DNA of 35,101 nt from Fischerella thermalis PCC 7521. Lineage in GTDB: Bacteria; Cyanobacteriota; Cyanobacteriia; Cyanobacteriales; Nostocaceae. Positions 7,978-15,331 of the stretch are shown piece after piece. Both the position numbers and the translations under genes were made by a program. Position 1 is the first letter of the stretch; the number at the start of each line of letters is the position of its first letter. The DNA lies in assembly GCF_000317225.1 (NCBI RefSeq), contig NZ_AJLL01000045.1, positions 1 to 35,101 of the forward strand, written 5' to 3'. The notes below the pieces were generated by a model. The model had not been told where the DNA came from. It did no database searches and saw only the letters and a program-made list of their open reading frames with translations.

Positions 7978-8448
7978 TTAAATCTTCTCTGTTTCTTTCC
8001 CTGTTTGTGTGCGCTGGCGCGTTAGGCTATCAATAGCATCACCCAAGGCGGTAGTTAGGCTTTTACGAGTTTGGGCATGTTCATCTTGTTCATTTTTCAA
8101 CGCCTGTTGTAAGCGATCGCGTTCTTTGATGGTAGCAACTAGTTTAGCTTTTAATTCCTCTATTGATTGAATTTGGGCTATTTCTTGCTGAATAGCTGCT
8201 GTCGCTACACCATCATTGAGTTGTGCTGCTTCAATACCTTGTAAACGTTGAATTTGTACTTGCAATGATGCGATCGCCTGTTTGGAGAGTTGAGCATCTG
8301 TACGGCGTTGTTCTGCTTCAGTGTTATAGAGTTTTCGCCATTTTTCTGCACTTTCCCAAGCAGCATCCCGTTCTTTTTGCAAATGTGCCACTTGCTGTTT
8401 CAACGCTTGGATTTCATTTAACCACTGCTGTGTTAATTCTTGACTCAT
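7978..8448 (-). CDS. Coiled-coil protein of unknown function
   Basis: The protein has 156 residues, is highly charged and almost entirely helical. Heptad-like spacing of L, I and V runs through WLNEIQALKQQVAHLQKERD, KQAIASLQVQIQRLQ and LKAKLVATIKERDRLQQALKNEQDE. This predicts two or three coiled-coil segments (roughly residues 8-50, 52-75 and 90-130). It has no signal peptide, TM segment or Cys. The role is unknown; a scaffold or partner function is only inference from the coiled coil. I start it at the ATG at 8448 (MSQELTQQW). An in-frame upstream extension ([19 protein letters not shown]) is just translation of the adjacent tandem repeat. It is divergent from the DUF4112 gene, with the repeat in between. 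Confidence 0.75.
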   Translation of the reverse strand: MSQELTQQWLNEIQALKQQVAHLQKERDAAWESAEKWRKLYNTEAEQRRTDAQLSKQAIASLQVQIQRLQGIEAAQLNDGVATAAIQQEIAQIQSIEELKAKLVATIKERDRLQQALKNEQDEHAQTRKSLTTALGDAIDSLTRQRTQTGKETEKI

Positions 8449-8454
8449 AATAAT

Positions 8455-8539
8455 GTAATGGGTAATAGGTAATGGGTAATGGGTAATGGAGAAGAAAAAT
8501 ACCAATTACCAATTACCAATTACCAACTACCGACTACCA
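8455..8539. repeat. Inverted STRR: GGGTAAT units facing CCAATTA units
   Basis: The left half has GGTAATGGGTAATGGGTAAT and the right half has TACCAATTACCAATTACC. The right half is nearly the reverse complement of the left, so the tract can fold into a long imperfect hairpin. It lies between divergent genes and close to both promoters. Confidence 0.7.
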
Positions 8540-8641
8540 AATTTTTTTGTAAATATTGTTACTTATAGCAAAAAATACTTGCAAACTCCCAGCATAGGAG
8601 TAGAATGTTTAGGATTTCATCACAGACACGCGATCGCTTCC

Positions 8642-9148
8642 ATGTCTCAGCCATCTCGTCGCTTTTCCACTATTGATCCTGAAGCTAAAGCACCTACCCT
8701 CAAGCGTCTACGTCAGCTTAGCCGCCTGCTAGATAAAGCCATTATTATTCCTGGTACACGTGTTGGCATTGGTTTAGATCCAATTTTGGGACTTATACCC
8801 GTTGGTGGTGATTTTTTAGGTGTCATGCTTTCTGCTTACATTATCCTAGAATCAGCGCGCCTGGGTGTGCCAGCAAGAACCTTAGGGAGAATGGTGTTTA
8901 ATATCATCATTGATGGTTTGGCGGGTACTGCACCAGTATTAGGAGATTTGTTTGACTTTGCTTGGACAGCAAATGAGCGTAATGTCAGACTTCTAGAAGA
9001 ATATTTAAGGTTTCCTAGTCAAAATCAAAGTGCCAATAAGTGGTTTGTATTCGCAGTTTTAATTGGATTACTATTTGTTGCCATTGTATTAGTAGCATTG
9101 CCTGTGATAATAATGAGACTGCTGTGGGGAACCTTAACTGGTAGTTAA
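8642..9148 (+). CDS. DUF4112 domain-containing membrane protein
   Basis: The protein has 168 residues. The DUF4112 core is clear: LDKAIIIPGTRVGIGLDPILGLIPVGGDFLG, then a hydrophobic helix (VMLSAYIILESARLGVP), then LGRMVFNIIIDGLAGTAPVLGDLFDFAWTANERNVRLLEEYL. The repeated PxxGD-type turns (GLIPVGGD, GTAPVLGD) are diagnostic. A strong TM helix follows near the C-terminus (about residues 137-160). It is likely a small inner-membrane protein; no biochemical function is known for the family. The ATG at 8642 gives the usual start (MSQPSRRF), and 5' in-frame extension is translated repeat. The alpha/beta hydrolase gene starts 19 bp after its stop, so the two are probably co-transcribed. Confidence 0.9.
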   Translation: MSQPSRRFSTIDPEAKAPTLKRLRQLSRLLDKAIIIPGTRVGIGLDPILGLIPVGGDFLGVMLSAYIILESARLGVPARTLGRMVFNIIIDGLAGTAPVLGDLFDFAWTANERNVRLLEEYLRFPSQNQSANKWFVFAVLIGLLFVAIVLVALPVIIMRLLWGTLTGS

Positions 9149-9167
9149 ATGAGTTTTCACAAAAAGA

Positions 9168-10103
9168 ATGAAAGATTGGTGGCAAGTTACTTTTCCCAAA
9201 GGGCGACAAAGTATTACAATTTCTGATGCTCATGGTTATCCTGTACAAATTGCTTATGGAGAAATAGGTACTGGTAGACCTATATTTTTTTTACATGGCA
9301 TGGGTAGCTGGAGTTATAATTGGCGTCACAGTATTCAGCCTTTATCCAAACATTTTCGCGTAATTTGTTTTGATGCCAAAGGGTATGGATTTTCCGAAAA
9401 ACCATTGTTACGCAGAGAACACAGTGGTCATCAAGTTATAGAATTCGAGCGAATTATTCAATCACTAACTGATGAGCCTGTGGCAATTGTGGCAGAATCT
9501 TTAGGTGGATTAATTGCTCTGGCTCTAGCTCAAGAATATCCGCAACTAATAGCACGGTTAGTAGTAGTAAATGTACCAATTTTTGCCGAAAGTCTTCCCC
9601 ATTGGGGTATGTCACTGCTTGCTCAAATTCCGTTAGAAGTGATACAAGCAATAGATACATTAGCCTTAGCAAATTTACTAGCTCCATTGGTCAGAGAAGT
9701 AATGGCAATAGAAAGGCGTCGGGTGCTGTTTGATCCATCTGTTTTAACACAGGAAGATGTTTACTGGATAACTTATCCATACACAGAACTCAGGGGTACT
9801 CTTACCAAAGTAGCCGAAGAGGTACAAATAGCAGTACGGGAAATTGAGAACCTAAAAGCAAATAAACCCAATTTGTTGAGCAAAATCCAAAATCATCTTA
9901 GTTCTATCCACTGTCCGACATTAGTATTGTGGGGAAAACAAGATAGTTGGTTTCCTGCTGCTCATGGAGAAAAATTGCATCAACACCTGCCTAATTCTAG
10001 GTTAGAAATTCTGCCTAATTGCTGTCATGATGCTTCCACTGGTGCTTCTAAAGTCCTAAATGCAGCAATACTAGAATTTTTACAGGATACACAATTCTGT
10101 TAG
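9168..10103 (+). CDS. Alpha/beta hydrolase
   Basis: This 311-residue alpha/beta-hydrolase-fold enzyme has IFFLHGMGSWSYNW (39-52) with the HG oxyanion element and ICFDAKGYGFSEKP (66-79). The nucleophile elbow is VAESLGG with Ser111; the usual first Gly of G-x-S-x-G is Ala here. WGKQDSWFPAAHG places the acid at Asp259, and NCCHDAS gives His287. The triad is therefore complete. Substrate specificity cannot be read; the family spans esterases, haloalkane and epoxide hydrolases, and lipid-type hydrolases. There is no signal peptide, so it is probably cytosolic. The start ATG follows the DUF4112 stop by 19 bp with weak RBS-like purines (AAAAAGAATG). A perfect hairpin lies 25 bp after its stop. Confidence 0.9.
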   Translation: MKDWWQVTFPKGRQSITISDAHGYPVQIAYGEIGTGRPIFFLHGMGSWSYNWRHSIQPLSKHFRVICFDAKGYGFSEKPLLRREHSGHQVIEFERIIQSLTDEPVAIVAESLGGLIALALAQEYPQLIARLVVVNVPIFAESLPHWGMSLLAQIPLEVIQAIDTLALANLLAPLVREVMAIERRRVLFDPSVLTQEDVYWITYPYTELRGTLTKVAEEVQIAVREIENLKANKPNLLSKIQNHLSSIHCPTLVLWGKQDSWFPAAHGEKLHQHLPNSRLEILPNCCHDASTGASKVLNAAILEFLQDTQFC

Positions 10104-10127
10104 TTGGTTGTTGGTTGTTTATGGTGG

Positions 10128-10157
10128 GTACAGACGCGATGTTCCTCGCGTCTGTAC
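10128..10157. repeat. Perfect 12-bp hairpin (GTACAGACGCGA type)
   Basis: GTACAGACGCGA (10128-10139), a TGTTCC loop and TCGCGTCTGTAC (10146-10157) form a perfect stem-loop. It follows the alpha/beta hydrolase stop by 25 bp, with TTGGTTG simple repeats on both sides. It may end transcription, although no long T-run follows. The ends resemble those of two other hairpins in the window. Confidence 0.75.
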
Positions 10158-11270
10158 ATTAGTTATTAGTTAATTGTTGGTTGACACCCCCTCACACCCC
10201 ATCTCTCCAAAAAAAGAGTGAGAGTCAGCATACCAGTCGCTTTTGACTCCCACCCAAACATTTACCACTGAAGAGAACAGGAATATGCACAAACGTTGTT
10301 ATTTGTTTAGGGGGCTAAGTGTGGAACAACAACGCCAATACATATGTAATTTCCTGGTGTGGTAAATGTCAAATTTAATTGGGTATTTATTTTTTGTTGC
10401 TTGTTATTAGGAAAAATCAACATTTAACAGCTAATAAATCATCATCAATACCCTCTATAATAATGTTTAATTTTGTGTAAACCATTTTTATTTCAATAGG
10501 CAATTTTTGTACATATCATATTTAGATATATTTTGAAGTTGCCTTTAAATAATTCAATAGAGGTATACCACATAAGAGATATTCTATTGTGGTACACCCT
10601 GATAACAACACCCTTGAAGTCGTTTATCTTGGATTTAATTTAGCTGAATAAATCGGAGCTGAGTTGCCAGATTGGCAAGTATTTTTCATCAAAAAAAATT
10701 GAAAAAATACCTATTATTCACATAAAATTATAATTTTACCAAAATTTTGTAGCGTCTTGAACACTGTTTATGATTATCTATATAAAGGCTAAGAAAGACA
10801 TTTGTTAATTTTATATCGTTTAGATAATTACCTAAATTTTGTCAGTTTTAGCTAATATCTAGGGTGGGTGGTATGACCCTTCATGAGCTATAGCCCCTAT
10901 CTATAATGGTTGGTATTTGTAGTAGGTAAATATAATTTTTTGATCTGAGGATTTGATTTTGGCAGAATGGCAATTATTTAGTTCAAATCACTAGTATCTT
11001 ATGGAAAATGTACATAATTTCCATAGAGGAACATGATTGAAACTTCCTCTTTAATATCCTCTTTAATATTTCATAGGACTCTGTGTTCTTTGTGACTGGT
11101 GCGGTTTATTAATGCACAAATTTAATTGTGTCACGCTACTACAATTTAAGGTTTACTTTTTCTTATATTTATTGGGTTGAACACAGTGAAACCTAACCTA
11201 CCTATCTATGAGTTTTTAAAATTCATTTCTTGGCGAAGTGAAAAGCTGCTGCAAGATAAAATACTCCCCT
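10158..11270. other. 1.1-kb AT-rich gap without a gene
   Basis: I found no supportable ORF on either strand. It holds a set of small inverted repeats: GGTATACCACA at 10562-10572 with TGTGGTACACC at 10588-10598 (one mismatch, 15-nt loop), TTGCCA-GAT-TGGCAA at 10664-10678, and GTATTTTT/AAAAAATAC just after. A TATAAT box occurs near 10900 with no convincing -35. A minus-oriented copy of a dispersed TAAACCGCACCAG repeat lies at 11078-11108. It could be decayed sequence or hold an unrecognised small RNA. Confidence 0.5.
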
Positions 11271-11299
11271 ATAAAATCCCCTAAATATGTTTATGGGGA
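11271..11299 (-). terminator. Terminator of the ddl/membrane-protein unit
   Basis: Read on the minus strand, TCCCCATAAA-CATA-TTTAGGGGA (11299-11277, one bulge) is followed by TTTTAT. It lies about 45 bp beyond the minus-strand stop at 11343, as expected for an intrinsic terminator. Confidence 0.6.
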
Positions 11300-11342
11300 C
11301 TCTATACATTTCTTTTTACTTTTTAAAGACTATTCTAAGAAT

Positions 11343-11990
11343 TTACTCACGCAACAATGCAGACAAAGAAGTCTGTTTACGAATATCCATCATGCTTGCT
11401 AAAGAGTCTTTGCCATCTTTATTAAATTCTGCTTCTGGCGGCAAAACAGTAACTATGGGTTTTTTTGCTTCTGGAGGTGTCTGAGAAGATTCGGGTACTG
11501 GTGGTACAAACACTGCTAAATTATTGGTAGGAAGTGGTTCTTGGGGCTTTTGACGGCGTTGTTTCCAGCGTAATTGAGGCCGATGAAGATGTTTTTGAAC
11601 TTTTTGCTGTTTCGGACGGTTGAGCAAGAGAAAAACGACAAAGCATCCACTGGCGCAACTCAGAGCGATCGCTGCTATCATCTGTAAGGAAATAGGATTA
11701 TTGGACGCTCTGGTGGTTTGAGGGGTTGTATTGATCGGTGATTCTGCTTCTAGTTGTACAAATTCTGGTTCTTCACGCTCTGCACTTCCTACGTAACCAA
11801 GACTGTACACTGCTATAGCAGTAGTACTGAGCAAAGCCAGTAATGCTCCAACAAATAGTAACCAAGGGTGTTGGACTAACAGATGTAGTAGAGAGTTTTT
11901 GCTTGTTTGTAGTTCAGATCCACTTTTTACAGCTTCAGTTACGGGTGCTTTTGCCTCCAATGGCTGCTGTACATCTTGAGTATTTTCCAT
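11343..11990 (-). CDS. Two-TM membrane protein of unknown function
   Basis: The protein has 215 residues when started at the ATG at 11990 (MENTQDVQQPLEAK); a longer in-frame start lies 20 codons upstream but reads into the leader. Two hydrophobic segments are evident: HPWLLFVGALLALLSTTAIAVYSLGYV (about residues 41-67) and ISLQMIAAIALSCASGCFVVFLLL (about 100-124). A very basic stretch follows (KQQKVQKHLHRPQLRWKQRRQKP), then a Pro-rich linker (FVPPVPESSQTPPEAKKP) and a C-terminal tail ending SLSALLRE. No catalytic motif is visible and I do not recognise a family. It lies 178 bp downstream of ddl on the same strand and may be co-transcribed. A link to the cell envelope is only inference from location and topology. 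Confidence 0.7.
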   Translation of the reverse strand: MENTQDVQQPLEAKAPVTEAVKSGSELQTSKNSLLHLLVQHPWLLFVGALLALLSTTAIAVYSLGYVGSAEREEPEFVQLEAESPINTTPQTTRASNNPISLQMIAAIALSCASGCFVVFLLLNRPKQQKVQKHLHRPQLRWKQRRQKPQEPLPTNNLAVFVPPVPESSQTPPEAKKPIVTVLPPEAEFNKDGKDSLASMMDIRKQTSLSALLRE

Positions 11991-12167
11991 GACTACTTTC
12001 AAATGTATACCCCTCTTGTCAATAATTGTACTGGAGGAGTCAGCGATCACGTATCCGTAACAGAATTTCGGATTTAAGTAGCCTTTTTATAAAGAATAAG
12101 ACTACCCAAACCGAATTATTCTCACTTTTTAGTATTATTTACTACTTAAGTATTACCAAGAAAATCA

Positions 12168-13262
12168 CTAATCTGATGCTGCTACTTCCACAGAAGAGCA
12201 CCTTGCAACAGCTAGTTGAATTAATTGATCAACCAGTTCTGGGAAAGAAACACCACTGTGTTGCCAAAGTAGGGGATACATACTTGTGGCTGTAAAGCCC
12301 GGTAGGGTGTTAATCTCGTTAATCAATACTTCGCCTGTTGCTTCTACATAGAAAAAGTCTACTCTCGCCAACCCGGCAGCATCAACAGCCGCAAAAGCTT
12401 GTAAGGCCATTTCCTGGATTTGCTGAGTAACTGCATTTGGCACTGCTGCGGGAATGACTAAATCTGCTTTACCTTCTGTATATTTAGTTTCATAATCGTA
12501 AAATTCACTTTTATAGGTAATTTCACCTACCACTGAAGCTTTGGGTTGATCGTTTCCTAAAACAGCACATTCTAATTCTCTGGCAACGACTGCTGCTTCT
12601 ACAATGATGCGGCGATCATAACTGGCTGCATTATCCAATGCTGCTTCTAATTCTTGACGCGATCGCACCTTGGCAATTCCCACCGATGAACCTAAATTTG
12701 CAGGTTTGATGAAACAGGGATAACCCAAAGTTAATTCAATGTCATCACAAAGTTTGGGAAAAACACAAGGATTTGACCAAATTTGGGAACGGTTCACTGC
12801 TTTGTATTTAACTTGTGGTAATCCAGCTTGGGCAAAAACCATTTTCATGGCTATTTTATCCATTCCCAGTGCTGAACCTAACACTCCAGAACCCACAAAG
12901 GGCACTTGCATTAAAGTTAGTAAACCCTGCACTGTACCATCTTCCCCGTTAGGGCCATGCAGAATGGGAAACCAAACATCGACTTCCCCAACTTGTGGAG
13001 GAAATTCCCAACGACTGAGAGATTGGGAACTTGCAGTTTCAGAGTTAGGCAATGACAGTGGTTTTCCTGATGCTAAGACTTGTTGTGGTGTATCTCCTGC
13101 CAACCAGTGTCCATCTTTTTGAATGTAAAAAGGCAAAATTTCATATTTACTGGTATTTTGTCCTGAACTCAATGCTTTTGCGATCGCCCTTGCTGAGGTG
13201 ATCGATACTTCATGTTCGCCAGAACAACCACCAAACAACAACCCTACCCGCAACTTTGTCAT
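12168..13262 (-). CDS. ddl: D-alanine--D-alanine ligase
   Basis: Ddl joins two D-alanines with ATP to give the D-Ala-D-Ala end of the peptidoglycan stem peptide, in the cytosol. The 364-residue protein shows the ATP-grasp layout: [19 protein letters not shown] at the N-terminus and [30 protein letters not shown] follows, then [16 protein letters not shown] (the ATP phosphate loop). Last are ARVDFFY and [18 protein letters not shown], with the Glu and Asn that bind magnesium. Length and motifs are complete. I start at the ATG at 13262 because GGAGGT stands 7 bases upstream; an in-frame start six codons earlier is less likely. Upstream on the same strand are repeats and the MITE, so it probably has its own promoter. 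Confidence 0.97.
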   Translation of the reverse strand: MTKLRVGLLFGGCSGEHEVSITSARAIAKALSSGQNTSKYEILPFYIQKDGHWLAGDTPQQVLASGKPLSLPNSETASSQSLSRWEFPPQVGEVDVWFPILHGPNGEDGTVQGLLTLMQVPFVGSGVLGSALGMDKIAMKMVFAQAGLPQVKYKAVNRSQIWSNPCVFPKLCDDIELTLGYPCFIKPANLGSSVGIAKVRSRQELEAALDNAASYDRRIIVEAAVVARELECAVLGNDQPKASVVGEITYKSEFYDYETKYTEGKADLVIPAAVPNAVTQQIQEMALQAFAAVDAAGLARVDFFYVEATGEVLINEINTLPGFTATSMYPLLWQHSGVSFPELVDQLIQLAVARCSSVEVAASD

Positions 13263-13342
13263 TTGCAGATACCTCCACACTTCAAATGCAGATAGCGTAA
13301 CACAAGCTTAACTACTATTTGATATAGAAATTGAGAGGATAT

Positions 13343-13373
13343 TAAACCGCACCAGGTAAAAAGAGCGCAGAGT
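13343..13373 (+). repeat. Dispersed repeat TAAACCGCACCAG, copy 1
   Basis: This 31-bp stretch matches the reverse complement of 11078-11108 in about 26 of 31 positions, with identical first 13 bases. It ends in GCGCAGAGT, related to the CACAGAG ends seen near 6555 and 20068. Confidence 0.5.
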
Positions 13374-13429
13374 CAGGAAGGAAATAAAATTGACAAATAA
13401 TTAATTGAAATATATTTTGCTTTCTAAAG

Positions 13430-13584
13430 GGCGTTGCTGAATCAGGATATGAATTTACAATTCACGGGTATGACCAGACGTAGAGACGTAGCAATGCTAC
13501 GTCTCTACTACGTCTGGTCAATGATTTGGCATCGAACTACAAAAATGTATGCACACATAATTCATGACCAAATTCAGCAACGCC
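13430..13584. mobile_element. 155-bp MITE with 13-bp terminal inverted repeats and 8-bp target duplication
   Basis: The element starts with GGCGTTGCTGAAT (13430-13442) and ends with its exact reverse complement ATTCAGCAACGCC (13572-13584). The similarity extends inward (GG..ATGAATT against its complement). TTCTAAAG lies immediately before it (13422-13429) and again immediately after (13585-13592), an 8-bp target site duplication. It is too short to encode a transposase and has none. The terminus resembles IS5/IS903-type ends (GGCTTTGTTGAAT in IS903), so such an element may mobilise it; the family is inference. It sits between ddl and the haem-oxygenase-like gene. A 75-codon frame crossing it is not a gene. 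Confidence 0.85.
13471..13520. repeat. Nested palindrome inside the MITE
   Basis: TGACCAGAC at 13471-13479 pairs with GTCTGGTCA at 13512-13520. Between them GTAGAGACGTAGCA (13480-13493) and TGCTACGTCTCTAC (13495-13508) form a perfect 14-bp stem around one central A. Three extra bases (TAC, 13509-13511) break the outer symmetry on the right only. The inner hairpin resembles the ends of the hairpins at 7911 and 10128, so it may be a separate repeat within the MITE. Confidence 0.75.
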
Positions 13585-13812
13585 TTCTAAAGCTACGCAA
13601 AAACTCTCAAATTCCTCTGCCTTTGTGTACTCTGCATCTTGGTGCTTTTTACTTTATATGATCGGTATGTTTAACAAAAATATTGTCTCCCAACTAGACT
13701 TTAAGATTATAAGAGAATTTTCTTAAATCATTATAAATTTCCACTAGCAAAAATTCTTATTAGTTATCATATGGATTTTATGAGAAGTATTAAATTAAAA
13801 TGAAAATAATTT

Positions 13813-14535
13813 ATGCAAAATCAAGATATAGGAATGAAATTTTATCGCTTTTTAGATGAAATTTATCAAATACATTTACCATCCAAACATTCTTTTTTTG
13901 CTTGTCTAGCAAAATTCCCACCAGAAAAACTCTGTTCTCCCAATTTGTTAGGAAATTTATATATAAGATATCAAGCAGCTTGCCATGCTACTAGGGTGAT
14001 GGTTTATTGTGTTCCACACCTTGATAGTCCAGCTTTACGGGTGCGGAAGCTGAGAATTATTAGTGATGATGATAGTCTCAAAGATGGTGATACCCATCAT
14101 TATCAATTAAGTCGGGCTTTTAGCAATATGGGAGCAGAATTGTTGATTGCAGATGAAGATTTTGGTAGTTTAGATGATTTGCAAAAAAAACTCGATCCCA
14201 TGACTGCTGATTTCGTTTCTTTAGTGCAGAATATATACCCCAAGTCTTTAGGGCCTTGGTGTGTAATCGAAATGTTTGCAGATGATTGGATGCGGGCTTT
14301 AATGAATAGTCTTTCTCATTCTTTTCCTCTTATTAAAGAAGAACCATATTTTGCGGAATGTTTTTCCCAAGGTGTGGAAGAAAGACATGCCCAGGAAGCG
14401 CGAGAAATCACCAAGTTTATTTTGATGCGATCGCCAGAATTACTAATACCAACCATGGAAGGTGCAAAGATGATGGCTACTGGGCTAGATAGGTTTTGGT
14501 TTGGTTTAGAAAAGTTATTAAGAGATAGTCAGTAA
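13813..14535 (+). CDS. Haem-oxygenase-like-fold protein (possible di-iron oxidase)
   Basis: The protein has 240 residues, is all-helical by appearance, soluble, with no signal peptide. Helices carry spaced acidic and His residues typical of the haem-oxygenase-like fold: YQAACHATRVMVYCVPH near 56-72, DTHHYQLSRAF near 97-107, WCVIEMFADDWMRAL near 154-168 and YFAECFSQGVEERHAQEAREI near 180-200. The EMFADDW and EERHAQE stretches have the E-x-x-x-D and E-E-x-x-H spacing that supplies metal ligands in di-iron members (HDO/CADD-like, or iron-containing redox enzymes). I do not see the conserved proximal-His segment of true HO. The substrate is unknown and the family assignment is moderate. Upstream is AT-rich DNA and the MITE, and no clear Shine-Dalgarno precedes the ATG. 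It converges on the C26 hydrolase gene with a 34-bp gap. Confidence 0.6.
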   Translation: MQNQDIGMKFYRFLDEIYQIHLPSKHSFFACLAKFPPEKLCSPNLLGNLYIRYQAACHATRVMVYCVPHLDSPALRVRKLRIISDDDSLKDGDTHHYQLSRAFSNMGAELLIADEDFGSLDDLQKKLDPMTADFVSLVQNIYPKSLGPWCVIEMFADDWMRALMNSLSHSFPLIKEEPYFAECFSQGVEERHAQEAREITKFILMRSPELLIPTMEGAKMMATGLDRFWFGLEKLLRDSQ

Positions 14536-14569
14536 GAGCATCTTAAAAAGAGAAAATTTTATATCATAA

Positions 14570-15331
14570 TCAACAGAAATTCATACTTTCTATTAGACCT
14601 TTTTTAGTTTTATTTTGGGTGGCTTCTACAAAAGCTTGAAAAATACGTTGATGGTAGGGGTCATCTTTAGATAACTCTGGATGCCATTGTACGCCGATCG
14701 CCCAAGGATGATCTTCGTGTTCTACGGCTTCAATTAACCCATCTTCCACTGCATGAGCCACAGCACGCCAACCAGAAGGTAATTTGTGTACTGCTTGATG
14801 ATGCCAAGAAACTACGGATATGTGAGTTTGTTGAATAAAATTTGCTAGGCGGCTATCTTTATGAATTTTGACTTTATGTTCAGTAGGGAAGCGCTTACCT
14901 GGTTCGGGGTCAAGACGATGTAAAACGGAAGTACCGTACACATCTGGTACATGGGGAATCAAACTACCACCATCAGACACTATTAATATCTGTAAACCTC
15001 GGCATATACCTAATACTGGTAGATGATTTTTTAAAGCAAACTCAGCTAATTTGAGTTCAAAAGCATCGCGATCGCAATCTACCGAATAAATGCTGGGATG
15101 GTACGACCCGTTGTAACACTTGGGGTTGATGTCTCCACCACCGGGAATAATCAGACCATCGAGAGGTTCTAAAAGAATCGCCGGATCAGTTTCTCCAGGA
15201 GGTAATAGAATTGGTGTACCGCCTGCTGCTCGTACTGCATCTAGGTAAGCAGCAGGTAAAGAAAAGGGTAATGCTTCTTGACGACCATAAGTTGTAATAC
15301 CGATCAAGGCTGGTCTAGACTTTCTACTCAT
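14570..15331 (-). CDS. Gamma-glutamyl-gamma-aminobutyrate hydrolase family (peptidase C26)
   Basis: This 253-residue class I glutamine-amidotransferase-fold hydrolase has DGLIIPGGGDINP (58-70), the oxyanion and substrate loop of the PuuD type. The nucleophile elbow LGICRGLQIL contains Cys110. A HHQAVHKLPSGW stretch follows at 177-188, and GVQWHPEL gives His217 and Glu219, completing the Cys-His-Glu triad. E. coli PuuD cleaves gamma-glutamyl-GABA in putrescine catabolism; other family members act on varied gamma-glutamyl amides, so the substrate here is open. Its ATG overlaps the last 8 bases of the upstream STAND gene (ATGAGTAG), which implies translational coupling. That context suggests the enzyme acts with, or is controlled through, the regulator rather than in a puu-type pathway, and no puu genes are nearby. 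Confidence 0.92.
   Translation of the reverse strand: MSRKSRPALIGITTYGRQEALPFSLPAAYLDAVRAAGGTPILLPPGETDPAILLEPLDGLIIPGGGDINPKCYNGSYHPSIYSVDCDRDAFELKLAEFALKNHLPVLGICRGLQILIVSDGGSLIPHVPDVYGTSVLHRLDPEPGKRFPTEHKVKIHKDSRLANFIQQTHISVVSWHHQAVHKLPSGWRAVAHAVEDGLIEAVEHEDHPWAIGVQWHPELSKDDPYHQRIFQAFVEATQNKTKKGLIESMNFC

Noticed and set aside
13434-13661. 75-codon plus-strand open frame
   Set aside because: It lies almost wholly within the 155-bp MITE and its flank. Codons come from inverted repeats, with no RBS or family signature.
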